In this document: positions 34,937 through 48,178 of the stretch, in pieces
How the letters are laid out: each line of letters opens with the position of its first letter
Position numbering within the stretch: position 1 is the first letter of the stretch
Assembly (NCBI GenBank): GCA_037013685.1
Contig: CM072887.1
Span: 52,937,154-53,001,153, forward strand
Direction: 5' to 3'
Length of the DNA: 64,000 bases
DNA from: Acridotheres tristis
Taxonomy: Eukaryota > Chordata > Aves > Passeriformes > Sturnidae
Translations under genes and position numbers: made by a program
Notes under the pieces: model-generated
The model's database searches: none
The model's input: only the letters and a program-made list of their open reading frames with translations
Told to the model about the DNA's origin: nothing

Positions 34937-37424
34937 AGGTGATTCCCTAATTTTTAATGTTATCTCTACCACTTGAAATTGGCCCTGCTTTGATCAGAAG
35001 ACAACCACAGGCCTCTGGGGAAGCCCTTCACACCTCAGTTATTCTATAAATCTCTAGTTATTTGCACTGTGGAAAGTATGATGAGTACTGATGCTGTAGC
35101 CATGGCCATCACCCTTCACTGGGTGACAGAAAGGGGGCTGCAGATCTGGATTCTCTGAAACAGAGCTAAAGTTCTTAATACCACTGTTCCTTGGTTCTTT
35201 TTGGCATGGTGAAGGACAATCTAGAATAGCAGATTTTTCTGCCTTTTCAAATGTGCAGGTTTACTTCATGGTTCTAACACTATTATGCAGACATATCCCA
35301 ACATCTCCCTCATGGCATTGCATTTCCAGTGATCCGTGTGTCGTGGGTCTACACTGCATGCACCTGCTATTATATTGTTTGCTCCAGGTGATGGAAGGAG
35401 AGCTGTGAGTTAGAGGAAATAACTTTAGCTGTGTGTCTTTCCTCTTACTGATCATACACCTTGCTATTTTCCTACCATCCCTTTCTCCTTCAGGCATGTA
35501 AAGTTCCTCTGGGAAAGCACTGGCCGCTGCCCAAGACAGTAAGCTAGAGTAGATGGAGTGACAGCCTAATGCATTTAAACAACATCTAGGTAAGAACTGA
35601 ATCCAAAGTAGAATTTAGAAAGCAGCCCTAAAGGCACACTCACCATTTTTTTCTCTATTAAAATCCAGAAAAGGAAAACCTGCTTTTAGTTAATTCTTAG
35701 TGTTGAGTGTTTTGCACTGCAGGAGAAATAAACGGCTGGTAACCAAAGCTGCTATATGCCACCAGGGAGGGACACAAACACAATTCTATATATTTATACA
35801 GCAGCTGCCTTCCATAGGCCATTGTCTGGCCTCAGAAACAAAGGTGGATGAATCATATTGTTTCAACACAGTGAAATAATTGAAGAAGTATGAATTGGAT
35901 TGCAGTTTTTCTTCAAACAGTTTATCCCTATAGTTATTAACCCCAAATATGGAACATGTGTATATTTCCTGAACAAGAGACAAACTGCATAGACAAAACC
36001 ACTGGCCATTGAGCAATAATCTGTAGTTGTATAAAAATTAAGTATTTTCCATCCACTTTTGTGTAAGCCAAATAATACCACCTTTGCATCACAGCCTCTC
36101 TAGCAGAGATTAAAATGTATGGTCATTGAGCTATACAGTTAGTTGTTTAGACACCATAGAAAAATTTCACAAGAGGGATAGGAAGAGATTAAATCATTCT
36201 GCAAAGGCCATATGTAAAAGGGATGATTTTTATATGTTTGCTGAAGTGTTAGCCAAGGTGTTTTTACTTGAATTCTGACTGGTGGGTTTGGGGATTAGGA
36301 GGTTCTTCCCAAGGAATGGCATGGCTGCTGGGTGAAGCAAAGACTTTCCACTTTCCTATATAAGAAAAACTCCAAAGTTAAAAAGGAGATGTAACGGGCT
36401 TATAAATTGGGTAATTCCAGAAGAGCATATTAGTGAGGAGAATGCCATTGAGTTTCCATGGACAGAAAATCCACTGTTGGCAGAATCAGCAAACAGCTGG
36501 AAAATTTCAGAAAAAGCTTTTCATTGAAAAGTATAGATTGAGTGAGATACACATCTTTTGCAGAATTGTACTACTTCTGAAAAAACTTCCACTGCATAAG
36601 ATTTCCAACAACAGAGTGGAAATTTTTGTCTTTTTTGCACTGGGGTGACAGAAATAATTTCTTCTGCCATCCTTAGCATGCGTGCTCTTAGGGCTCTCAT
36701 CTGGTACAGGTTCCTCCTCTGTCTAATTCCCATCTCAGTTGTGAACTTTGGACACTAGTTTCATATGGAATTAAAAGCAGATCTTGTGCCAGGGCGTTTT
36801 CATGTTCCACTTCAAAGAGGGGGAAAGAAAGAAGAAGTATAGATAACTGCTTATGCTGTTAGTAAGGAATTTGAGTCCTTATTCTCCTGTTTCCTAGCTA
36901 CAACTATTATTATAGAAACCTAGAAGATTTTTGATTGATCTCAGATATTTTCACTGGGCAAGGAAACGATTTTTTTGTCCATTAACACTTTAGGAAGTTC
37001 CAAAGATGTGCTGATTGAACAGGATGTCCCACTGTCCTTTCCTTAGCTGTATAAAAGCATGATTTTATAAATCAAGAAAGCCTCTCTGTCCCCTAGATAA
37101 AAAAAAGGAAAGAGGATAATAAGATAACGTGGATTTGGATCCACAAATGCCCTGTTATAGTTATTTGAAACTCTTCAAAGGATTTGGTGCATGAGAGATG
37201 GAGGTGTAATGTAGTCAGCCATATCACAGGGAGACAACCCAAAAGAGACATTTATGAGGGAAAAAAACTGCGAGTAAGAAAAACAGGTTTTCAGAAATCA
37301 ACATGAAAACTGAATCTGCTATAATCATCCTGAAAGGGACAGATGTTGGCTTTCCACCCTCAGCTCGTCTGGCCTATTCTGTCTCTGAATGCTGAAGCTC
37401 ACAATGCTTTTTTTTCCTCCAATT

Positions 37425-37690
37425 TCAGAAGTGTCAGACAGGAGACACGGTGCCGGTGAAAAAACTTATACCGATCTCTTGTTAGCTAACTGCGGTGTTT
37501 TGTTTCACAGTTACATGTCTGCACAAGCCGTCATTGTGTCAGTCATAATTACCACCTATTCAGTGGCTCCCTTCAGGTTTCATCACCTTTGCAGTATTAA
37601 GCAGCCAGCTGCAGGAAGCAGTCGGCTGCCCTGGAGCAGCAACCGTCAGCCTCTGGATTTCAGGGTATAATTGCTGCCTGAGTGCAAACA
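37425..37690. promoter_or_regulatory. Candidate conserved non-coding element
   Basis: Balanced-composition, repeat-free block with slightly more CpG than its surroundings and words such as GTCATAATTACCACC and GGTATAATTGCTGCC. It ends shortly before a T21 run. The open frame 37389-37670 across it has no recognisable domain. The regulatory call is inference. Confidence 0.25.
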
Positions 37691-37727
37691 ACTCCCTCCT
37701 TCCTGCGTAAAACACCCAATCGACTCC

Positions 37728-37748
37728 TTTTTTTTTTTTTTTTTTTTT
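37728..37748. repeat. Poly-T run (T21)
   Basis: Uninterrupted run of 21 T directly after CGACTCC and before CTTTCG. No CR1 or SINE body abuts it. Confidence 0.9.
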
Positions 37749-40700
37749 CTTTCGTAGAGATCAAAGCCCCATCAAATGCACTTTTTGCCCAGCATAAGAA
37801 GACAGCGTCACTCTCTTCTGCAGAGACAACCAGCATGGACAGGATGGGGGACTGTGCAGTTACGTGTCTTTGTCACCATGTGCCACACACAAACATGTAG
37901 CCCAGCACTCCTAATTGGAAAGTGGCTCCAGCTTGCCTCTAAACCCCTTTTTCTCTCTGCTGTGAAGCAACTGAACTTACCTCTAGCACTGAAGTCTAAC
38001 TGCAACACCCTTGATGACCCTCAGATGTGGGAGATTACTCTCCTGAGTAAAACTTTGGAGTACCCGTGTCTAAACTTACCTTTCAAGGGCTATGCTCTTG
38101 TGCAAGGACAGGTAGATAAGTCCTCCTCTGGGCCAGACAGGCAGAAAGAAATGGTAATATGAAACCCTGGAAACTGGGAGGCAGTTTCAGAGCATTCCTG
38201 TCAGGCTGCTGCATGGTTTCACATGCCAACTGCCTTTCCTGTCTTGCCATCCTGTTTACCGTGTTTTATAAATTCAGCTTTGGCTGCATGACCCAGACCA
38301 GCAGGCCTGCCAACAATCATGTTGCATTTTGTTAACTGCTTATGACTTCTGGACAGTGTGCTGCTGTGATTGTCACACTCTTTCACTTAAACATATGGCA
38401 CATGGAGACACAAACTACTCCAGCATGCAGCTTTCCATGATAGATTTTTACATACCAATTGCAGATACTATTTGTGGCTGCTGAGATTGGAGTCATCTAA
38501 TCCTGGAAGCAGAGAAAATCCTCTACTCTGAGAAGTACCTGGCGTGCTGGGTTTCCTTGGCTCAATTAGGAAAGTCAAAGATGCTGTCAGATTTTTCTCA
38601 ATCCGACAGAAATGCTACCAAGCTGGGCTAAGTATGTGTATCATGTTGGAGAGAGAAGAATGACAATAAAAGCTTGGTGGGAGTAAGAAGCGTTGATAGG
38701 CTAACTGAGGAGAAGAGCTATTTCATTTGTATCAGAAATGAGGAGGAATTTAGAGATGCAAAAGTTCTGCCTGATTAAGGTCCCCACATAATGAAGTTTG
38801 TAACATATTTGTCACTACAACATATACAAGTGGGAAATTTTCTGAGATTCTTCCTGCAAATGAGACTTTCTAAGATAATTTTGAGACCAAGTCACCATAA
38901 GAAAACATAAAGCTGTCAAATATTAAAGCTAATATTCAAATAAGCAAACAGAGAGCATAACCCCCTCCAAATACCTGCAAACATTCCTCCAAAGATGCAC
39001 AACCCATCTTTGTGCTGCAGGAGATCTCTTAATTTCCTCTCTTCAGATAACTTGATTCTTCTTAGTTTTGAATCTGAATCAGAGAAAAAGATTCTAAGGG
39101 ATTTTACATTAGTTTCTTGCCACAAAACTCTGAATTGACAATCAACATAGATATGGCCTGACCAGAAGGAACTGGATAATGATCACTGTCCCCCTTTATT
39201 TCTGATGAGGCAAAACATGGCACAAATTTGAGGGAGGCAAAACCTGGAGGAGAAATGGGTTTTAATTTCATAGAAACATATTGTGCTCTTCAAACTCACG
39301 TATTTTCCACCAGACTTGCTGGATTTGAAAAGATGCAAGAGATGCAGCAATAAAAATATCCTACTTCACCAATCTCTTTAATGTTTAATGGAGAGTTAAT
39401 CATGAATCTTCAAGTAGAATATCTGAGCAGCTGTTACACTTCACCAACTGCTGCTTTCACTTGTAATAGTGTTTCATACTGCCAAACTGCATTGTGGTGC
39501 CTTGGCATGAGGAACATTAGTTTCAGATCCACTGCAAGCTAGGTCATGGGAAATGTCTAAAGCTTTTTGGCATTTCACACTTTTGAAGTGCTGTGATCTA
39601 CCCGGATGTGCTGTCATAAGAAAAAAAATTGTGTATGTCACTACTGACACCACTTTTCTTCATTTTCCTTGACCTGTTGACCTACATTCAGTCCTGAAAC
39701 TCTCTCCTTTCCTCATATTACTTGCTTACTACTGTATGTTTCTCTTGATTTCTTTTAAAAGTGCATTAAAACAAATGTCATTTCATTTTCAAATGTTATT
39801 GTAAAGAACTGTGCCTGTCTAAATTTACCTCTTCACAGTCAGCTTCTCCTCTGCCATCCGTCCCATGCAAGTGCAGCGTTATCCTATTGTCCCACTTTGC
39901 TCCCAATTTGGAACAAGCTATGAGCTTGTTCATGAGTGTTACTTCTCTTATAAAGTTAGTGGACTGGAGTGGAAATCGACTCAGTACATTGATAGAAGTG
40001 GAATGGACTGGAAAAGAAGAAATTAGTGAATAACAATTGCTAAGGTGCCCAACTGATCTAAGTACATTTCATAGTTGAAGAGCCTTGAGCTAAGTATGGA
40101 CCAGAATCCCAATCGTGAATAAACTGGAATTGCAGGAAAGCTCAAATCAGGAGTTTGGTATCTGCTATTTCCTAGAAATACATCAAATCCACTCAATAAA
40201 GCAACAAATGCACATAAACCATCTGTAGCTTTTGTCATGGGGCAATAGGAAACTGTAACTGAATGGTTCTAAGGATCCTCTTGCCTGGTACAATTGCCTG
40301 GTGTTGGGAGTACATTTTATTAAGCATTTTTTATTTGCTTTTACCAAGAGCATTTTAATGAAGTCCAGTCTGGATGAACAGAAACTGCTTGGAAACAGCT
40401 GGTTGTTAGTGAGCCAAACCAAACCTGGACATGGTGTGATGTGACTGAATTTTTGCTGAAAGCTCACCAGGACGCTATGTCAGACAAATGCACTCCTACA
40501 GTACAGGTGGCAGGAAAGGCTTGGCCATATGGAGAAGCATTGCTGTTGCTGTCACTGCCAAAAGCTGTACTAGATGCCCCACAAAACAGAAATAGGATTT
40601 GCTGCAGCTGAAGGGGCTTGTTAGCTCTGTTGGTCATAAGACAATGAAAGCAAAAATGTTTTCCTTCATTAGAAAAAGCAGAAAGAGTGATGTTAGCTAA

Positions 40701-41534
40701 ACAGTGGTCAGTATTAAGTGAACTATGCAGTTATGTAGGAAAGGAGCTCTAGGAAGGCCTTATCAGTATTGCAGCCAAGATAAAGCAAGTATTTTCCACT
40801 CTGTCCCCTCTATCTTCTCTGAGCATATCAGCAGTGAGATCGTGCCTATTGTCACTCTTACCATGAGTTATGTGATTCTTTCACTTTTGAGCTGGGCTCT
40901 GGCCTGTGATGCCCTCTGTGTCACTCACAGTTACGCAGTAACTGAGTGAATTTGTATCTGCAGACACAGCAATGAAGACAGTGACCTGCCAGCTTTTCAA
41001 TTCTACCCCCAATCAAAGAGGGATTTATTTCCTGATAGGAGTGTAAAATTTAGAGAAAATGGAATTTAAGACTTCAGATAGTTGCTGGGCATCATCCTGT
41101 CTAAACTTAACCACACACCAAAGACATCCCAGATAGGCAGAGACACCTCAGACATCCCTCACACGATACCACTGCACAGCAGTTAACTTTCATCAGAGGG
41201 AGAAAGACCATTTTCAAACCTTTCAGAACATGTAGAGCAACTTTCTTGCTCAGACAAAGATCTCTAGGGAGTTGAAGCAAAGTTGGGATAATCCTTCTCA
41301 GAGCCCTTCACTCTGCTATTTCCTCATGTCCACACTGGTGCTCTGAGCAGAACTGGCTTGCCAGGAGCAGGCAAGAATGCCTCACAGCCTCTCCATGTAC
41401 CTGTGAGGAGTTTTCAGACTGACAGATGTAACCAGCTTATTGCTTAGGCTCTGACTGAATGTGTTGGCTTAGCCCAAGTCAGCTGCATCTCCTCCAAAGA
41501 AATGTGTTTGCTGATGATTTACTTGCTTGGCATC

Positions 41535-41732
41535 TCAAGGGGTCATCTGGACTGAACCCACTACACCCAAACTACCCTTGAAAGGCATTCATGCAGCCTG
41601 TTCTTAAGAGCCACCAGAAGTAAAGATTTTACATCCCCTTCAGCAGTTGATTTCTCTGCTAACCTCTCTCCACTGTTTCCCTGAGGTATTTTAAAGTGCT
41701 TAATCTAAATCCTTAAGCCAATAATAGCCACA
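41535..41732 (-). mobile_element. Very old CR1-like LINE fossil (minus), tentative
   Basis: The order GGGGTCATCTGGACTGAACC, CAGCCTGTTCTTAAGAGCCA, CCA, GATTTTACATCCCCTTCAGC, TATTTTAAAGTGCTTAATCT and AAATC follows the plus-strand appearance of an inverted older CR1 3' region ('cctgttcttaaaaacctcca', 'gattccac-acctc', 'ccagtgcttaac', 'aacctaaatc'). Divergence is much greater than in the other CR1 copies here, so the insertion would predate modern birds. Confidence 0.5.
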
Positions 41733-44700
41733 TGGACAGGATCCAAAAATAGCACTGACAATGGCTGTTAACACCAGTTCAGTGACCTAAGCTCCAGATT
41801 GTCTGCATAGAAGTGTTTGATGGTCACACCAGACTGGGCTGGCACCAAGCAGCAACCTGTGAGCAAAGTTATGCCATGACTGTCCAGAGGAAGTACAGCT
41901 TTCCATCACTCCTATGTCTGCCTAGAAGTTGGTTGGGTAAGAGCATGGATAGAAAAACTTATTTCCCTACAGCAATCCACACAGGAAGTTCAGGATTGTG
42001 TTGCAGCCTGAGGTGATGATAAAGGGATGTCTCGGGCATGCTCTGAGACTGCACGAAACAGCAGAAGCTTTCCTTCTTTTTTTGCCAAGAAGGCTGGCTG
42101 CTCTGAGGAGAATAGTCCCAAGGTGGGAATGTTGCTTCTGGTGATTGAATTAATTCCCCTAGCGCTCATTAGCATTTCTCCACAAGGCATTGTGTATGAC
42201 CATATGGATGGAGAGGTTTAGCCATGTCAATGTTTTCTGAATCAGCAACCAGCCCAGTGGTTTAATGCAAGGAAACGAATTTCCTTGCTAGACATAAGCA
42301 CAATCCAAATCTGGTTAGAATTAACTAGGTGAAGTCTGAGCTCTTTTCTTCACCTCCATGGCATTTTTCTGTGTTTCCCATAGAACAGCTAAAGTGCCGT
42401 TCCTCTCCCAAGCATTTCTGGGCTGGCAGTCATGCAAGAGCCTTTCCAGTGCTTTTCAAAGCTTCCCTCTTCCGCCTGTTTGGGAATATAAGGAAAACAG
42501 ACTGCCTCAAAATAGACTTCTTTCCATTCTGACCAAAACCACTACCTGTTGGGAAGATGGCATTTCCCCCACCCAGCCTAAGAATGGCTTTCTGAGAACT
42601 TTGCTTTTTTGGTGATTTGGATTCAGCTGGGCTGAAGCACAGCACAGGGACAATATTTAATTCTTCCTTGCTATTTTCTCTAGCTTTGATTCACTGCAAT
42701 GTAATTTTGGAAGCTTAATCTAGTTTCATCAGCCATGACTGGAGCTAGAAAACAGGGCAAGTTATCAGAAGATGCAGCAGGGAGATAACTAAAGGAAATT
42801 TCATTTGGCACAAATTATCAGGAAATCCTCCCAAAATCAAGCCGTCAAGGAAATGATGGAAGTGCATGATTTCACTAAAAATGAACCCACACGTATACCA
42901 CAACATACACAAACATAAATACATGGCCCTTTTCCGTCCTCTGGAAGTCAGTTTGCTTTTTTTCTGGGGCTACTACAAATATTTTAATGCATCTTGGCTG
43001 CAGCCCAATCCTCTGGAAATGCTGGCAGCCATTTTGTATCATCCCTGTCACAAGTTTCACTGTCACAGCAGTTTGTGCTTTGGTTTTTACTATGCCCAGA
43101 GCCAAATTCAGCTGTCTGGGGCAGTTCATGTTCTGCACCCAGGTTAAAGTGCAGCAGCTGGAACACCTGCCCCAAACAGGTCTTTATTGTTTGCTACCTG
43201 TGCCATGGCAGTCCCTGGCAGCTGCCTCTGGAGGAGGGCTGTGCTCCCCAGGAGCAGTTTGTGCTGCCAGCAGCTTCTGCAGCTAAAGCAAAGGCAGATC
43301 ACATCTCTTGGGGAAGTTGGGGTGTAAGGTGGCAATTACCAGTAATAAGTCTCCAATAGGATTGCCTGTGGGCACTGAAACTACCTCACGTTTTTCCAGC
43401 CCCCAGAGAGCTGAGTGTCCCCAGCCCTCCCCACAGAAGCCAAGGTCACCTCACAGGTGTTTTGTGGGGATCAGGCCCCACAGACTCTGATTCCATCTCC
43501 AGTTTGTCTGGAGGTGTATAACTTCTGGCACACCTCAGTGCACCTAACTGTTGTCACTATTAGAGCACAAGGACAAATTGCTGACAAAGAGGGCTGCATA
43601 AAAATGCACTTGGGTGCAATAGCTGTGGCAGTATTTCAAACAGCTTCCTATTGTACATCTCCAAGAGAGAGGCAAGCACGTGTGCTTTATAATTGTGCAA
43701 CCGTATCGCTGAATATGGATAGCACTTACAAGTGCTGTGTAACGTGTTGACAACTCTGCACACATAAATATGTATTGTTTTTCAGGCACAACCCAGGCAA
43801 AGGGAAAAACTGAGTTTTTATTTTAGTTTCTTCTGCAGTGTCTGAGCTAACTGCTACAAGTTTCCTTTATACAGGAAAGTGGGAGTCCTAATGACTTAAC
43901 AAGCAACTCAAGACAAAGCACCTCAGATCTCTAAGTTCAGCTCCCTAAAAGATTTCTATCTATGGCTCAGATCCTATCAATTACTCCTTTTATTATCATT
44001 ATTATTTTTATTTTTATTTTTTTGTGCAGCTATTAGCTCTTGAACTTCCTAGTTTATTCTCTACCTCTTTTGGGTGACTTTTCAAAACTCAGATCATTCC
44101 ACAGCAAAAGCTTTAACTGTCCTTTATACCAAGATTCCTCTTTCTTTTTGACATCAAGACTTTTCTCTTTGATAACTTCAAATGTTTCTTCCTCTCTGCA
44201 GTGAGTACTTAATTCTCACCAATGGTTTTGCTTTTCTATCAAACATAGCAGTAACACCCTGAATGTTTTTAATCTGCTTTGGCCGTTGAGAGCTTTCTTT
44301 GCCTTTTTTTTTAAACTTTCTACTGTATTTATGTAAAAACCATCACTATTCGTTCAACATTGTTGTGGGGGGTTTTGTTTTTCCTAATTATGTAAAAATA
44401 CTCTTGCCTTTTAAACCCAATTAAAGCTTCCTTTATGTGTTAGCAGAGCTGCACAGAAGAGGTTTTCATCCTGTGCACTGCTTTCGCTGACTGTGAAACA
44501 AATAAAAGCCAAGCTTTTGCATTTCATAACCTTGAAGTTCTCTGAGTAGTTTCACCTCCAGGGCTGGGTAACGGAATGTTTTCAAGAGCTTAGAGAAAAA
44601 AAATGGGGGGGGAGGCAGGAGGAGAAGGCAGCAGTAAACAAGAATATGATTTCAGATTTTCATGATTTAGACTAAACTGAATTGCAGCAGAAGTAGAGAA

Positions 44701-47171
44701 AAAGAGACTGTACACACATGATGGAATGGTTTTATAATTTAAAATACATACTGTATTAGACTTTCAACCTAAAAGGGCTAATGTGTTTCTCATAACATCC
44801 CACATTTTGTTATTACTTTTCACCCCATACCAGCACAAATGGTATTTGAGTGCTGACAGGCTGGAGGGAACATGCAGAGACCATGTTATCTGTAGCTGGG
44901 GCATAGCTGCAGATGTGGTATGTGGCAACTGTGCTCAAAGCTCTCTGCATTGCTGCACAGCAGTTTCAGGACAGATCTGGGAGCTTTGCTGGAAAAGCAA
45001 ACGCACTAGAATGGAGGTGGTGACTCATGGGCGGTTATGAGCTGTGCAGCACTGCTAGGATCATGGGGCAGGAAGAATGTAATTGCTCACACTAAATCAT
45101 CACTGCCCCCTCTACACACCCAGGGCATTTTTATTACCACAAGTGATCAAACCTCCCTCGTTTTCCAAATATTCTGAGTCCTCTAATTCGTTGACTTTTC
45201 TCACTGCCCTGATTCACTTGCTCTATCAGTACCATGTCAAAAAAAGGTCTAGCCCATCTAGAATTACCAATACTGCTTTCTCTACTGGGCAAGTTTACCT
45301 TAAAAGCTGTTCCTTCAACAGTCGACCTTGTCTGACCTTGTCTAGCTTGTGCTGGGATAGAACTGCAGAAAAGTGCACAGAGAAGTCAATAAGAGACAGC
45401 TTTTCAGAAAAAATTGGGAGCTCTTTACCCCCACTATACAAAAACTCCAGCCCAGACATACAGAAAACCCTTGATTTGCTATGAAACAAATTTCTGCATT
45501 TATAGAAAAAAGGCTGGGGATTAAAAAAAAAAAAAAATTGAATCAGATTTTATTATATAATGAAGCCTGGATGTTCTTTAAATATGCCATGTGTTACGTG
45601 TTTCATGGAATATAGGTATTCCTGATGGGACAACAGCTGTGGGATACTGCTTCCAAGGCTTGAATAAACTCATAATATGTCTGTGGTATTTATTGTCTGT
45701 GTTAAACAAAACCCCTTGACACTCGTCATTTGAAATAATTCCTTTAGATTACAAATCAATTTGTTAAGGGATGTCTCCATGCATTGAAGTTGAGTGTGGG
45801 TGCATATTATTAATCTTGAGTCTACAAAAAGCATATTTTTTTCCCTCTTGTATTATGTTCCGACAGCATGGTGCAGTTACTTGCACATAATCTGCAAAAT
45901 ACCAATTTGCAAGCAGAAACTTGAAGCCACACAAGGGCATGGACCTCTATCTATGATTCTTAAAAAAAAGCTTACTCTTCAAAAAGCTTGAGAAGAAAGT
46001 GTGGATACTAGTAGGACAAACAGTTTCTTATCCACTGCAATTTCACTTACACACACTGTAATCCACTGGCCAGTGAAAAGTACCCTGTGTAGTCCAGAAA
46101 GCGTCCCTTATTTTTCTAGCACATTTAGGCACATGAGCAAGCACAATTACATTTATTTACAGCCCTGGAACAAGAAGGCACTCTGAGGTTTACAAGATTT
46201 GCCTGGTGTGCTGTGGCCAGTCTCCTCTTTTCTTCATGGGTTCAGCACGCCAAGACATTGAGAGACACAAGGAATAGATTTCAGAGTTGGAACTTGGGTG
46301 CAAAAATATAGATTCTCATTTAACTGACCTGGAGGATGATATCTGCTCAGAGGTAGGATGGGCCAATCTCCCTCACCAAAGATATCATCACTGTCTTCCT
46401 TTTTTAAGTGCCATAGATCATGACTTTTGACAGGAGGAAGAATGAGATTTGGGAACCAGTCTTATTTTCACTAATGACCTCGAGACAAAAAGTTCAGGTG
46501 TGCTAATGTATTTTGTTGCTTGAATGAGGCTGAGGGGCATTGTGAACACAGACAAAGTTAGAAGATAGCATAGCTTTCTTCCATGAAAACTTTGGTGGTC
46601 TGGCAGAAGGAAACAGGGTGCCATTTAGAGTGCAAAAAGTAACAGAGAAAAATTTTTCCATGGGATTTTTTTGGTTACAAATGACATGGGAAGAAAATCC
46701 TCTGTGCACTAGAGGCTAACAGAGCACAGTTACTGTGAGTATGTAACGTGATTTCTGAGAAGGAAGTGAAAAGTATCAAACACATTGCGTCTGCTTTGCA
46801 TGAATATGAATCTAAACCAGAGTTGGAACATATATTTTTTAGTATGATAGGACTTGTAAAGACCAGTTTGTGGGAAGAACCAAGCTGCTATATTCTGGAT
46901 CAATTTGTGAAGTGTTTTACATAATGCCCCCATCCATTACTTCAAGAAATGGGCTCAAGAGGAAAAAGACCCTTTCCATACCTTTTTCCTGTAATGATAC
47001 TGTCCTCATCTTTGATCAGAGTTCTTGGCCACGTTCCTAATTTGTTGATTAGCTGGCATTTCGTTTTGAAAAAACTAACAGAATTTGATCATACCAGCTG
47101 TGGTAAAACTATTATTTCTGCAGAAGTAGCTGCACAATTTTCACAGCTGGGATGGACTTTGTAATCACTGA
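41733..47171. other. Non-coding span, no gene recognised
   Basis: Unique sequence. The frames at 42994-43359 (121 codons), 43415-43750 (111 codons) and 45083-45484 (133 codons) have no domain or codon pattern I recognise and overlap frames on the other strand. Small local repeat: GACCTTGTCT twice in tandem at 45324-45343. ATT/TTTTA-rich slippage at about 43990-44022. Confidence 0.5.
42095..42215. promoter_or_regulatory. Candidate conserved non-coding element
   Basis: Short unique block with GTGATTGAATTAATTCCCC, AGCGCTCATTAGCATTTC and GACCATATGGAT, resembling vertebrate conserved regulatory sequence in composition. No direct evidence of conservation. Confidence 0.2.
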
Positions 47172-48178
47172 CACGGGGTCTAGTTGGAGCCCTGTCACTA
47201 GAGGTGTCCCCCAAGGTTCAATACTGGGCACAGTATTTAAGTTATACATCAATGACTTGTGAGAAGCCACAGAGTGCCTGCTCAACAAGTTTGCTGATGA
47301 CACAAAGCTGGGAGGAGTGGCTGATAGCCCAGAGGTGTGTGCAGCCCTTCAGAAGGACCTTGGTGGGCTGGAGAGGGGCAGAGAAGAACTGTCTGAAATT
47401 CAGCAAAGGCAAATGCAGGTCCTGCCCCTGAGCAAGAACAACCCCGGGCACCAGCACAGGCTGGGTCTGACCTGCTGGGAAGCAGCTCTGCAGAGAAGGA
47501 GCTGGGGGTCCTGGTGGACAACAAGCTGTCCATGAGCCAGCAGAGTGTCCTGGTGGCCAAGAAGGCCAATGGGATCCTGGGGTGCTTTAGGAAGAACATT
47601 GCCAGCAGATTGAGGGAGGTGATCTTGTTCCTCTGCTCAGCCCTGGTGAAGCCTCATCTGGAGAGCTGTGTCCAGTTCTGGGATTCTCAGGACATGGACC
47701 TCCTGGAGTGGGTCCAGTGGGTAATGAAGATGATGAAGGGACTGAAGCACCTCTCTGACAAGGAAAGGCTGAGGGAGCTGGGCCTTTTCAGGCTTGAGAA
47801 GAGGCAACTGAGAGGGGACCTCATCAATGTCTATGAGAATCTGAAGAGAAGGTGCCAAAAGGATGTTTCCAGGCTCTTCTTGGTGGTGCCAAGCTAAAGG
47901 ACAAGAGGCAACAGGCAGAAAATAATGCAAAGAAAGTTCCACATGAATGTGAGGAAGAGCTTTTTACTGTGTGACTGACTGAGCACTGGAACAGCCTGTC
48001 CAGAGAGGTTGTGGAGTTTTCCCCACTGGAGGTACCCAAGAACCATCTGGACACAACCCTGTGCTATGTGCTCTAGGATGACCCTGCTTGAGCAGGGAGG
48101 TTGGAACAGATGACCCACTGTGGTCCCTTCCAACCCACCCCATTCTGTAATTCGATGACTCTGTGATTCTGTGATGTG
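47172..48178 (+). mobile_element. CR1 LINE with ORF2 end and 3' tail (plus)
   Basis: Longest CR1 copy here. It begins inside the reverse transcriptase: G-V-P-Q-G-S-I-L-G at about 47205-47231, then K-F-A-D-D-T-K-L-G-G at 47289-47318, which holds the catalytic A-D-D box. It continues through the ORF2 C-terminal region in the open stretch 47514-47897 (M-S-Q-Q-x-x-L-V-A-K-K-A-N-G-I-L-G-C, L-R-E-L-G-L-F, R-Q-L-R-G-D-L-I) and the 3' UTR. It ends at 48140-48178 with ATTCTGTAATTC and GATTCTGTGATG, the CR1 octamer tail. Frame breaks between 47231 and 47514 and after 47897, and the missing 5' part, make it inactive. The 127-codon frame should not be annotated as a gene. Confidence 0.95.

Larger units (their letters stand above)
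26977..41534. other. Non-coding span, no gene recognised
   Basis: Long unique region. The frames at 27008-27412 (about 134 codons, minus) and 27436-27642 and 27673-27879 (minus, same frame as each other) cluster but show no domain. The rest is AT-rich unique sequence with small simple repeats and two candidate conserved blocks, listed separately. No splice-bounded exon with recognisable protein was found. Confidence 0.5.

Noticed and set aside
39195..39260. GATGAGGCAAAAC...GGCACA as another MIR fragment
   Set aside because: Only one short phrase fits, and the rest of the core is not in order.
45083..45484. 133-codon plus-strand frame
   Set aside because: No domain, signal or context, and a shadow frame is open on the other strand. 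Likely chance.
47514..47897. 127-codon frame as a host gene
   Set aside because: It is the C-terminal part of CR1 ORF2 in a truncated LINE copy.
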